Assembly (NCBI GenBank): GCA_021732525.1
Contig: JAKFUU010000032.1
Coordinates: forward strand, 1-64,000
DNA: 64,000 nt
From: Sphingomonadaceae bacterium
Lineage (GTDB): Bacteria > Pseudomonadota > Alphaproteobacteria > Sphingomonadales > Sphingomonadaceae
Direction: 5' to 3'
Positions 1-11,101 of the stretch are shown one piece after another. A model generated the notes under the pieces. It was given only the letters and a program-made list of their open reading frames with translations. It was not told the DNA's origin and searched no databases. How positions within the stretch are numbered: the first letter of the stretch is position 1; each line of letters begins with the position of its first letter. The position numbers and the translations under genes are program-made.

Positions 1-19
1 CCCCCGCAGAGGCCGCAAA

Positions 20-55
20 ACAAGCTCTATCGGGGCATGCCCCGATAGAGCTTGT
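20..55. repeat. 36-bp perfect palindrome
   Basis: Bases 20-55 read the same on both strands without a mismatch; the centre is GGGGCATGCCCC and the outer arms are ACAAGCTCTATC. It can form a long cruciform or hairpin. There is no T-run on either side, so it is not a canonical terminator, although it could end transcription of a gene lying before the window. No second copy was seen in the window. Confidence 0.75.
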
Positions 56-101
56 CATCCCTTCAACCATCAAGCATTTAACAGGAGGACTCTATCTCTG
101 A

Positions 102-459
102 ATGGTAACAAGTTGGGGTGCACGTCAGGAGCGACGAATTTTGGACACCGCCGCGCGGGGGCATTATGATCGGTGCCGCGCGGATTGGCCGTGGCGACCG
201 GTTGATTATATGGGAATCCACCCACATTGCTCATGATGATGCGGGTCAATTGGCTTTTTGGGCGATGCCGCGCGGTGCGCCTGCCTCCAAATTTCCAATG
301 GTCAAAGCGGGTGAGCGCGAGATTGTCTTTGCCAATGCGGCGCATGATTATCCGCAGAAGATCCGCTATTGGCGCGAGGGCGCTGCATTAAAAGCAGAAA
401 TTTCCTTGATGGATGGCAGCAAGGCCTATCAATTTTCCTATCAGCCGATGGGACAATAA
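102..459 (+). pseudogene. Broken DUF6265-family gene
   Basis: The frame from 118 encodes about 113 residues matching the C-terminal two thirds of DUF6265 proteins as I remember them: an EFWTPPRGG motif, then a GAARIGRG strand, and a late FANAAHDYPQKIRYWREG segment. Family members normally begin with a signal peptide and a tryptophan-rich N-terminal part, which is absent. An in-frame TAA lies at 106-108. A plausible Shine-Dalgarno AGGAGG (83-88) precedes an ATG at 102 in the +1 frame (MVTSWGARQ), which looks like the lost upstream part, so one frameshift near 125-130 would join them. I read it as a truncated and frameshifted gene. Function of the family is unknown. Confidence 0.5.
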
Positions 460-490
460 GGGCGCGCCATAGCCGCTGCCCCCCGTTCGA

Positions 491-754
491 TCAGCCGACG
501 CTTTCGGCCAAAATTGTGAGGCCTTTGTCATTCACCTCAGCAAAACCGCCCGCAATTTCGATGCGTTCGGGCGGAGCACCAGCGGTGGCATAAATTTCAA
601 CCGCTGCGCCGCTGCGGATTATGCTCATCACCGGGCTATGACCCGCCAGCACACCAAAATCCCCCTCACTGCCGGGGACGACGACCATATGGACCTCTTC
701 GGACCGGACGAGCCGTTCGGGGGTTACGAGTTCAAAATGGATTAATTCAGCCAT
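491..754 (-). CDS. atpC: F1F0 ATP synthase epsilon subunit
   Basis: This is the epsilon subunit of the F1 central stalk, which couples rotation to catalysis. The 87 residues carry the N-terminal beta-sandwich signature ([10 protein letters not shown] near residue 7 and [18 protein letters not shown] around 25-42). The C-terminal two-helix regulatory domain found in the roughly 130-residue versions is absent; a short epsilon is usual in sphingomonads, so this is not a truncation. It is the last gene of the atp operon, and its ATG directly follows the atpD stop. Without the helical domain, inhibition of ATP hydrolysis by this subunit must be weak or work differently (inference). Confidence 0.95.
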   Translation of the reverse strand: MAELIHFELVTPERLVRSEEVHMVVVPGSEGDFGVLAGHSPVMSIIRSGAAVEIYATAGAPPERIEIAGGFAEVNDKGLTILAESVG

Positions 755-2579
<1,825 letters not shown>

Positions 2580-2580
<1 letters not shown>

Positions 2581-2687
2581 TATAGCGCCTCCGGCCCAAA
2601 AATAATTTCAACCAATTGGGTAATAATCGTCACCTGACGCGTGCGGTTATATTGAATGATAGGCTCGCTAATTTGATTCCGTATCAT
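2580..2687 (-). pseudogene. Duplicated, diverged atpG 3' end
   Basis: This stretch encodes 35 residues, from IQYNRTRQ to EIIFGPEAL, matching the last 25 residues of the real AtpG (IQYNRTRQ to EIISGAEAL). By hand count 19 of 25 residues and about 61 of 78 bases (stop included) agree. It sits at the far end of the insert from intact atpG. The frame is open and tightly coupled: its ATG overlaps the DUF2442 stop (ATGA) and its TAA overlaps the next ATG (TAATG). Most differences fall at third positions and move toward A or T. It is either a displaced native tail or a tail brought in with the cassette. A translated peptide would lack most of gamma and should be non-functional in the rotor. Confidence 0.85.
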
Positions 2688-2947
2688 TTCAGCACCCATT
2701 TACCATCGCGTTCAAGATGAATATGCATATTATCTGGAGCAAGGTCAGGATCTTCATTTGGCCAGCTAACGGTGCCATTGGCTACCCCTACTTGGGCAAA
2801 ATAATCTGGATCAGCCAATTTTTCAAAAACGCCGCGAAGGTGCGATTTCAGAAAACGCACTTCGCCTTTAACACCGTCCGCAAATTCGACAAACAATGTT
2901 AGCGGCCCTACGGGCTGAACAGATTTTACATCAACCAAATGTGTCAT
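2684..2947 (-). CDS. DUF2442 domain protein
   Basis: This 87-residue protein fits the DUF2442 family: a strand-turn start (VKSVQPVGPLTLFVEFADG), a middle GVFEKLADPDYFAQVGV, and the typical late VSWPNEDPDLAPDNMH. DUF2442 proteins are small, soluble, of unknown biochemical role, and are commonly encoded beside DUF4160 as here. Pairs of this kind have been suggested to be toxin-antitoxin-like, but I know of no proof. The ATG lies three bases after the DUF4160 stop. The stop overlaps the ATG of the duplicated atpG tail. The region is A/T-richer than the atp genes. Family call is firm, role unknown. Confidence 0.85.
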   Translation of the reverse strand: MTHLVDVKSVQPVGPLTLFVEFADGVKGEVRFLKSHLRGVFEKLADPDYFAQVGVANGTVSWPNEDPDLAPDNMHIHLERDGKWVLK

Positions 2948-2950
2948 ATC

Positions 2951-3214
2951 CTATTCCCACGGAGCAATTGGATTTGGCGTTTTGTCTTCCCGGCACAAAT
3001 CCCAGTTGGCAAGTAGCTCATTTTGATGCAATTCTGCCCAATCTTGCACGACACGCAGCGTCTTTCTCTTTAGCTCTCCGTCGAGCACCTCAAGAGTATG
3101 AATATTGATTGATGCTTTCATACCATCTTTGGTGCGGACATGAAAGTGCGGAGGAGCATGTTCATTCCAGAACATCATAATCGTAATATGCCAAAAAAGT
3201 GAGATCGTTGGCAT
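2951..3214 (-). CDS. DUF4160 domain protein
   Basis: This 87-residue protein fits DUF4160: it opens MPTISLFWHITIMMF, followed by the hallmark NEHAPPHFHVR, an IHTLEVLDGEL strand, and the helix LRVVQDWAELHQNELLANW. The family is small, cytoplasmic and uncharacterised; it is usually found next to DUF2442, as here. The ATG lies four bases after the atpG stop, so it is probably translated from the atp mRNA. The NEH and HFH residues are the most conserved part of the family and could bind a metal or form an active site (inference). It is the first gene of the insert that separates atpG from atpD. Confidence 0.88.
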   Translation of the reverse strand: MPTISLFWHITIMMFWNEHAPPHFHVRTKDGMKASINIHTLEVLDGELKRKTLRVVQDWAELHQNELLANWDLCREDKTPNPIAPWE

Positions 3215-3218
3215 CAGA

Positions 3219-4100
3219 TTAAAGCGCCTCTGCGCCCGAAATAATCTCCACCAATTCGGTGGTGATCGCCGCTTGCCGCGTGCGGTTATATTGGATGGTC
3301 AGCCGGTTGATCATGTCGCCTGCGTTGCGCGTGGCGTTGTCCATGGCGGTCATCTTGCTGCCTTGTTCGGATGCGGCATTCTCGCGGTTCGCACGCAGCA
3401 ATTGGACCGACACGTTGCGTGGCAGCAGATCGGCGAGAATTTCTTCCTCATCGGGTTCATATTCCACCGATGCACCAACCGATGGTACGCTGCTTTCAGG
3501 AGTTTTAATGGCGACCGGCATCAACTGAATAACGGTTGGCTCTTGCGTCAAAACCGATACGAATTTGCTGAAGAGCAGGTGCGCGACATCAAATTCGCCC
3601 GCCTCAAACCGCGCGGTCAAATCTTCGCCATAGCCTTGCACACCGGCGAAGGTCAGCTTGCCAAGGTCGCCGGGTTCGATTTTCGCCACAATGTCGCTGC
3701 GATATGTCCGCGCCAACTGATCATAGCCTTTGCGGCCGATGCAGAAGAATTTCACGGTCTTACCGGCGGCCAATAATGCTTCGGCCTGTTTGCGCGCCAG
3801 ACGGACGATGTTGGTGTTAAACGCGCCGGCAAGCCCCTTGTCGGACGTGCAGACGACCAGCATGTGTATGTGGTCTTTGCCGCTGCCCGCGAGCAATTTG
3901 GGGCTTTGCGGGCCGATGGTGACCTTCGACGCGATGGACGAAACCACCGCTTCCAACGCTTGCGCATAGGGGCGCGAGGCCTCGGCGTTATTTTGCGCAC
4001 GCTTCAATTTGGCGGCGGCCACCATTTTCATCGCCTTGGTAATCTTCTGGGTCGATTTGACCGAGTTGATCCGGATTTTCAGGGCTTTTAAACTAGCCAT
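3219..4100 (-). CDS. atpG: F1F0 ATP synthase gamma subunit
   Basis: This is the central rotor shaft of F1. The 293-residue protein has both conserved coiled-coil ends: N-terminal LKALKIRINSVKSTQKITKAMKMVAAAKLKRAQ and C-terminal NATRNAGDMINRLTIQYNRTRQAAITTELVEII (given here as family landmarks in short: SVKSTQKITKAM and YNRTRQAAIT). The middle VCTSDKGLAGAFN strand is normal. An acidic patch (YEPDEEEILADLLP) fits the alphaproteobacterial form. The gene is intact, although a diverged copy of its last codons lies at 2580-2687 beyond an inserted gene pair. It is preceded by a 130-base spacer with a two-hairpin repeat that separates it from atpA. Confidence 0.97.
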   Translation of the reverse strand: MASLKALKIRINSVKSTQKITKAMKMVAAAKLKRAQNNAEASRPYAQALEAVVSSIASKVTIGPQSPKLLAGSGKDHIHMLVVCTSDKGLAGAFNTNIVRLARKQAEALLAAGKTVKFFCIGRKGYDQLARTYRSDIVAKIEPGDLGKLTFAGVQGYGEDLTARFEAGEFDVAHLLFSKFVSVLTQEPTVIQLMPVAIKTPESSVPSVGASVEYEPDEEEILADLLPRNVSVQLLRANRENAASEQGSKMTAMDNATRNAGDMINRLTIQYNRTRQAAITTELVEIISGAEAL

Positions 4101-4128
4101 CTAATTTACCACCAGTCCTTAATTTCAA

Positions 4129-4222
4129 CCGTCATGCTGAACTTGTTTCAGCATCCATTTTTCAAAACAGGCCGATGACCCAAGAATATCGATGGACCCT
4201 GAAACAAGTTCAGGGTGACGGC
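4129..4222. repeat. Two-hairpin intergenic repeat, copy 1
   Basis: This repeat lies between atpA and atpG. It has two arms, each able to fold: TGCTGAA-cttgt-TTCAGCA and ACCCTGAA-acaag-TTCAGGGT. The loops cttgt and acaag are complementary. The outer ends GTCA and TGAC also pair. Two more copies are at 44881-44971 and 49041-49151. In this copy the two arms have different stem bases but each is internally paired. Confidence 0.85.
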
Positions 4223-4230
4223 TAGTTATA

Positions 4231-6344
<2,114 letters not shown>

Positions 6345-6590
6345 GTGTGAATGCCCTTAAATCAGACGTTAATATGTAAGTGAATAGTCGGAGCAGCACG
6401 CCCCTTTCATTCGCCCGTTTCTTGAATTGCCGCGCGCCTAGCATCGCTTGCCGGGTGATGCAAGATGGCGATTGACGGGTGCGGCAACATTATCGGGCGC
6501 GGTAGGCTTTTTTAATGCTGCCCTGCGCTGCTTTAGTTTGAAAGCAAGTTTCGGGATGCGGCGCAGGCGAGAGGCTGTATAACCCATTTT

Positions 6591-7634
6591 ATGACGATGA
6601 TTGATCCCGAAACCGCATGGGCCGCTGTAATACGGCGAGACCGTAGCTTAGACGGCCGTTTTGTAACCGGCGTGTTGACCACGGGCATCTATTGCCGTCC
6701 ATCCTGCGCCGCGCGGCATCCGGCACGGGCAAATGTGGAATTTTTTGCCGACGGCGCGGCGGCGCGCGAGGCGGGCTTGCGCGCCTGTAAACGCTGTTTG
6801 CCCGATGATGTCGCGCGTGACGAAATTGCCGTTACCAAGGCTTTGTCGATATTAAAGCGCACGGTGCAGGCGGGTGAGGATGCGCCAAAGCTGGGCGCGC
6901 TGGCGGCCGCTGCCGGCTATGCGCCGCATCATTTTCAGCGGCTGTTTAAGCGGCATATTGGGGTGACCCCCGCCGCCTACGCGCGCGGGCTTCGCGGCGC
7001 GCGCGCGGAACAAGCGCTTGCATCGGGTGGCCGCGTGACCGATGCCATATATGACGCTGGTTATTCGGGGCCGAGCCGCTTTTATGCCGATACAAAAGGG
7101 AGATTGGGGATGACACCGACGGCTTGGAAAAATGGCGGCGCGGGAACGACTATACGCTATGCAATTGCCGAAACCACGCTTGGCCCAATGTTAATTGCGG
7201 CCACTGAAAAAGGCATTTGCAGGCTATCTTTTGACGAAGATGAAGGCGAGCTGCGCCGCCGCTTTCCCCATGCGGTGATCGAGGTGGGCGGGGCTGCATT
7301 GGACGATTGGGTCAAAGGTGCGGTCGCGGCGGTGGAAAATCCGCGCGCCATGCCTGATCTGCCGCTTGATGTTGCCGGCACCGCTTTTCAACAAGCCGTT
7401 TGGCAAGAGCTACGCCGGATTCCACCGGGCGAAACGCGCAGCTATGCCGATATTGCGGCGGCGGTGGGCAAACCCAAAGCCACCCGTGCGGCGGGCAGCG
7501 CCAATGGCGCCAATAATGTCGCGGTGCTCATCCCCTGCCACCGCGTGATCCGCAGCGACGGTTCGCCCGGCGGTTATGCCTATGGCCTCAAAATCAAAGA
7601 AACGCTGCTGGCGCGTGAACGCGGCGGGGAATGA
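6591..7634 (+). CDS. ada: Ada methyltransferase/transcription activator
   Basis: This is the two-domain adaptive-response protein. The N-terminal domain takes methyl groups from phosphotriesters and becomes an activator; the C-terminal domain repairs O6-methylguanine. Zinc and acceptor cysteines are C35 and C39 (YCRPSC) and C66 and C69 (CKRC). An AraC-type helix-turn-helix follows (APHHFQRLFKRHIGVTP and DAGYSGPSRFYADTK). The C-terminal active cysteine is C316 in IPCHRVI. Length 347 is typical. Two ATGs (6591, 6597) are possible. It is transcribed divergently from the atp operon. All key residues are present, so it should be functional. Confidence 0.95.
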   Translation: MTMIDPETAWAAVIRRDRSLDGRFVTGVLTTGIYCRPSCAARHPARANVEFFADGAAAREAGLRACKRCLPDDVARDEIAVTKALSILKRTVQAGEDAPKLGALAAAAGYAPHHFQRLFKRHIGVTPAAYARGLRGARAEQALASGGRVTDAIYDAGYSGPSRFYADTKGRLGMTPTAWKNGGAGTTIRYAIAETTLGPMLIAATEKGICRLSFDEDEGELRRRFPHAVIEVGGAALDDWVKGAVAAVENPRAMPDLPLDVAGTAFQQAVWQELRRIPPGETRSYADIAAAVGKPKATRAAGSANGANNVAVLIPCHRVIRSDGSPGGYAYGLKIKETLLARERGGE

Positions 7635-7849
7635 ACGCCTCGAACATTTGTGAGTGCCTAAGATCATAAACAATTGATTAGAAATTGTCTCTTATTGAGA
7701 CGGTGCCAAATTTTTGGACGAGAATCAGTTAATACTAACAAGTTGTTCACCTTTTTTCCGCATACCGGCGGATAATCTGGGCTCAAAATGCGTTTTCCGA
7801 TCACGGCAAAGCGTCTTTTTGATCAGCCCGTTGGTGAAGGAAGTTGAAC
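7635..7849 (+). promoter_or_regulatory. Leader region of exopolysaccharide cluster
   Basis: This 215-base gap should hold the promoter of the ten-gene cluster that follows. A small hairpin GTCTC-ttatt-GAGAC lies at 7687-7701. The region is A/T-richer than its surroundings. I found no convincing -35/-10 pair and no sigma-54 type GG/GC motif. The AAGGAAG at 7836-7843 favours ATG 7850 as the start of the first gene. Confidence 0.35.
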
Positions 7850-8488
7850 ATGCGCAATGTGTATAAAGCCAAAGCCGCGCTTGTGTGGGGTGCAAGTGCG
7901 CTCGCGCTATCCGCATGTGTTGGAGGCAGCGGCGGCTTACCCGAAGCGCCGATTTCCACATCGCAGGCACAACGTGGCAGCGATGAATATATCATCGGTC
8001 CGCTGGACAGCCTGACGATCTTTGTTTGGCGCAATCCTGAATTGGGTGCCAAGGTGCAGGTGCGTCCCGATGGCCGAATTACCACACCGTTGATTACCGA
8101 CATGCCCGCCGCCGGAAAGACATCGACGATGTTGGCGCAGGATATAAAGCTGCAATTGTCGCAATTTATCAATGAACCGATTGTGTCGGTTATCGTCAAT
8201 GATTTTGTCGGCAGTGTCCAAAATGTTCGTATATTGGGCGCGACGGAAAAACCAGCCAGCGTCCCCTATCGGGCCAACATGACCGTGCTGGATGCGATTA
8301 TCGCCGTGGGCGGATTGTCCGAATTTTCCGCCGGAAATCGCGCTCGTTTGATCCGGGCGGATCGCAACACCGGCAAAAGCCAAGAATATGCGCTGCGGCT
8401 GGGTGATTTGATGAAACGCGGCGACAGCCGCGCCAATGTCGCGTTGCAGCCCGGCGATGTGATTATCATTCCCGAAAGCGCGTTTTGA
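7850..8488 (+). CDS. Polysaccharide export lipoprotein (XrtA type)
   Basis: This is an outer-membrane polysaccharide export protein of the Wza/GumB group, in the form found in XrtA/PEP-CTERM clusters. The signal peptide ends in a lipobox (ALSAC, about residues 17-21), so it is a lipoprotein. The poly-export domain (DEYIIGPLDSLTIFVWRNPEL, core GPLDSLTIFVW) is followed by SLBB-type repeats (VRILGATEKPASVPYRANMTVLDAI, core LGATEKPASVPYR). Its 212 residues match the short family form. ATG 7850 is preferred over TTG 7844 because of the spacing to AAGGAAG. It opens the cluster and should pair with the chain-length protein next to it to form the export conduit. Confidence 0.93.
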   Translation: MRNVYKAKAALVWGASALALSACVGGSGGLPEAPISTSQAQRGSDEYIIGPLDSLTIFVWRNPELGAKVQVRPDGRITTPLITDMPAAGKTSTMLAQDIKLQLSQFINEPIVSVIVNDFVGSVQNVRILGATEKPASVPYRANMTVLDAIIAVGGLSEFSAGNRARLIRADRNTGKSQEYALRLGDLMKRGDSRANVALQPGDVIIIPESAF

Positions 8489-8538
8489 TCGTGAATGTCA
8501 ATTTTGTTCATGAAATAATGAAGAGATAAGAAACAGTT

Positions 8539-10062
8539 ATGACCGGTCTTTATGACGAAATCAGAATTGCAATCCACAGCGTTTGGAACGGGCGCTGGCT
8601 TGCGCTGGTCATCGCTTGGATTGTGTGTTTGATCGGTTGGCTTGCCGTTGCAATGATCCCCAATAGTTACCAGTCAGAATCGCGTATTCAAGTTCTTACG
8701 CAAGATATTCTGTCCGATAAGGTTGGCATTTCATCGAATGACCGGCGGCGCAGTGTGCAGCAGCTTGAACAGACGTTAACCTCATCGGTCAATTTGGAAA
8801 AGGTTGTGCGCGGTACAGATCTGGGTCAAAGCGTTGCGTCCGACCGTGAGCTGGCCAACAAGGTTGAGGGTCTTCGTGGCAAAATTGAGGTTGAGTCCGA
8901 ACAAGACGATTTTTTTTCGATCACGGTGAAGCAATCCAGTCCTAAACTGGCCCGTGACGTTGTGCAAAAACTGATCGACGTTGCCGAAGAAGATAATATC
9001 GCAAGCGGCAGCAAGCAAACCAGCCAAACTTTACGCTTTTTGGACAAACAGATTGAAGAGCGCAAAATTGCATTACAAGATGCAGAAACCAAGCGGGTTG
9101 AATATGAAACCAAAAATCTAGGCCTTTTGCCCGGTTTGGGTTCGGTATCTCAGCGCCTGGTCGCGGCGCGCGCGGAGCTGAGTCAAATTGATTCGCAGCT
9201 TTTGCAAGCACGCAGCGCGCTGGCGGCGCTGAATAGTCAACTTGCCGGTACACCGCAAAGTTTGAATACGCCTTCGCCGGGCGGCGGATTTTCGGCAAAT
9301 CCTGCGCAAGCAGCTTTGTCGCAGGCACTCGCAGATATGGCCGCAATGCGCGCGCGCGGCCTTACCGATTCGCATCCTGACGTGATTGCACAGCAAAGCC
9401 AGGTGGCCAATTTACGCGCCCAGGCGAAAGCGTTCCCGGCGTCCGGTGGCGGCGGGTTTAGCACGCCCAATCCCGCCTATTCGTCATTACAGAGCTTGCG
9501 CGCGGAAAGACAGGCTTCGGCAACCGCACTGGCATCGCGCAAAGCATCGATCGAAGCGGAAATGTCGCAGCTGATCAATCAACAATCCGCCGAGCCGGGG
9601 GTCGCCGCGGAAATTGCCCGGATCAACCGTGACTATGATGTGTTGAAAAAACAATATGATCAATTGGTTGCTGATCGCGATAATGTAGCGCTGCGCGGTG
9701 ATGTTGAAACGCAGACGGATTCGGTGCAGTTTCGGGTAATCAACCGCCCTACCTTGTCTGGCACACCTGCTGCGCCAAACCGGCCATTGCTGCTGCTGAT
9801 TATATTGTTTGCGGGCATTGTTGCGGGCGGCGGCGCGGCCTTTGCGCTCGGCCATCTGCAAACGACTTATCCCACGGCGGCGAAGCTCGAACGCGCAAGC
9901 GGCCTACCGGTGATTGGTTCGATATCACAAATGCTCGGCAGTGCAGCGCGGGAGGAACGGCGAAAGAAATTGCGATTATTCTTTGGCGGTTCAGCCGGAC
10001 TGATTGGGGTTTTTGCCTTGCTGTTGGTCGCCGAGTTTATCCAACGTGGCTTTGCGGCATGA
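8539..10062 (+). CDS. Chain-length determinant protein (GumC/Wzz type)
   Basis: This inner-membrane co-polymerase sets polysaccharide chain length and links synthesis to export. A transmembrane segment lies near residues 18-36 (WLALVIAWIVCLIGWLAV), then a long coiled-coil periplasmic region (about 130-400). Two C-terminal hydrophobic segments follow (LLLLIILFAGIVAGG and GLIGVFALLLVAEF). It lacks an ATPase domain; the tyrosine kinase is the separate next gene. The 507 residues fit the XrtA-associated chain-length family. Glycine- and proline-rich linkers (GGGFS) interrupt the coiled coil near residues 250 and 305. The gene is 50 bases after the export lipoprotein gene. Confidence 0.92.
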   Translation: MTGLYDEIRIAIHSVWNGRWLALVIAWIVCLIGWLAVAMIPNSYQSESRIQVLTQDILSDKVGISSNDRRRSVQQLEQTLTSSVNLEKVVRGTDLGQSVASDRELANKVEGLRGKIEVESEQDDFFSITVKQSSPKLARDVVQKLIDVAEEDNIASGSKQTSQTLRFLDKQIEERKIALQDAETKRVEYETKNLGLLPGLGSVSQRLVAARAELSQIDSQLLQARSALAALNSQLAGTPQSLNTPSPGGGFSANPAQAALSQALADMAAMRARGLTDSHPDVIAQQSQVANLRAQAKAFPASGGGGFSTPNPAYSSLQSLRAERQASATALASRKASIEAEMSQLINQQSAEPGVAAEIARINRDYDVLKKQYDQLVADRDNVALRGDVETQTDSVQFRVINRPTLSGTPAAPNRPLLLLIILFAGIVAGGGAAFALGHLQTTYPTAAKLERASGLPVIGSISQMLGSAAREERRKKLRLFFGGSAGLIGVFALLLVAEFIQRGFAA

Positions 10063-10075
10063 GAAGGGTGGATTT

Positions 10076-11101
10076 ATGACCAAACATAGTTCGATAAAAA
10101 CCCCTGCATCTCTGCTCGAACGGGCATCCGATCTTTATGGATTTGGTGATGCATTGCGCGGGGGCGCACCGATATCGGCGGAAGCGCCGATGCCAGCAAC
10201 GGTGGTGCCGACCGCTGCCATCCCAACCGGACCCAAAATTTTGCGGTCAGATGAAGGGGTTGAGACAAGTCCCACAAAGTCAGCGCCGGCCGCTACAGCG
10301 TCTTCGTCTGCTTTGCCGCTGGTAACTCCCGCTTATTCGACGCGCAGCAACCATCCGCAGCAAGCCATGCGTTCGGCGCAAATTGACCGGGAACATTTGC
10401 GCCTTGGCAATTTTATTGATCCCGAAGGTCCAGTGACAGGTCTTGCCGAGGAATTTCGTATCGTTAAACGCCAGCTATTGCTCGCGGCGCGCGGCGGCAA
10501 GGGTTTTGATGCGGTCGAATATGGCGAACGGATCCTTGTTTGTTCGGCTTACCCGAATGAAGGCAAGACATTTTGTGCAGTCAATCTGGCCTTGTCCATG
10601 GCATCGGAAAAGGACAACCGCGTCTTGTTGGTCGATGCAGATTTCGCGAAACCAAGCGTGCTTACGACCTTTGGGATTGCCGATGGCCCAGGATTTATGG
10701 ACGCGCTTGCTGATCCTGGCAGCGACGCTGAGAATTTTGTTATCGAAACCGATATTCCAGGGCTTTCGGTTTTACCCGCCGGTGCGCAGACCAATCAAGA
10801 TACCGAATATCTGGCGGCATCGCGGAGCGCCGAAATTATCGATCAATTGACCCGCAATGACCCCAGCAGGATTATTATTTTTGATTCCTCACCCGCACTT
10901 GCCGCCTCGCCAGCATCGGTTTTGGCGCTGCATGTAGGGCAGTGCGTGGTTGTCGTGAATGCCGACGTGACCACCGATACCGCGCTGCGTGATGCGTTAA
11001 CTTTGCTCAGCGGCTGCGAGCATGTGCAACTGCTGCTTAATCGCGCAAAATTCTCCCCCACTGGCCGGAAATTCGGCAATTATTACGGATATGGAGCATG
11101 A
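10076..11101 (+). CDS. XrtA-associated tyrosine autokinase
   Basis: This cytoplasmic BY-kinase-like partner of the chain-length protein controls polymerisation by autophosphorylation. It has a low-complexity N-terminal 100 residues, a P-loop (AYPNEGKTFCAVNLAL), Walker A' (RVLLVDADFAKPS) and Walker B (RIIIFDSSPAL). The C-terminus carries a small tyrosine cluster (NYYGYG), the likely phosphorylation site. The start is ATG 10076 with GAAGGGTGG upstream; this gives 341 residues. Its last codon overlaps the next gene's start (ATGA), so the two are probably translationally coupled. Confidence 0.9.
   Translation: MTKHSSIKTPASLLERASDLYGFGDALRGGAPISAEAPMPATVVPTAAIPTGPKILRSDEGVETSPTKSAPAATASSSALPLVTPAYSTRSNHPQQAMRSAQIDREHLRLGNFIDPEGPVTGLAEEFRIVKRQLLLAARGGKGFDAVEYGERILVCSAYPNEGKTFCAVNLALSMASEKDNRVLLVDADFAKPSVLTTFGIADGPGFMDALADPGSDAENFVIETDIPGLSVLPAGAQTNQDTEYLAASRSAEIIDQLTRNDPSRIIIFDSSPALAASPASVLALHVGQCVVVVNADVTTDTALRDALTLLSGCEHVQLLLNRAKFSPTGRKFGNYYGYGA

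Noticed and set aside
491-754. Short AtpC as a truncated gene
   Set aside because: Epsilon subunits without the C-terminal helices are normal in sphingomonads, and the start and stop contexts are sound.
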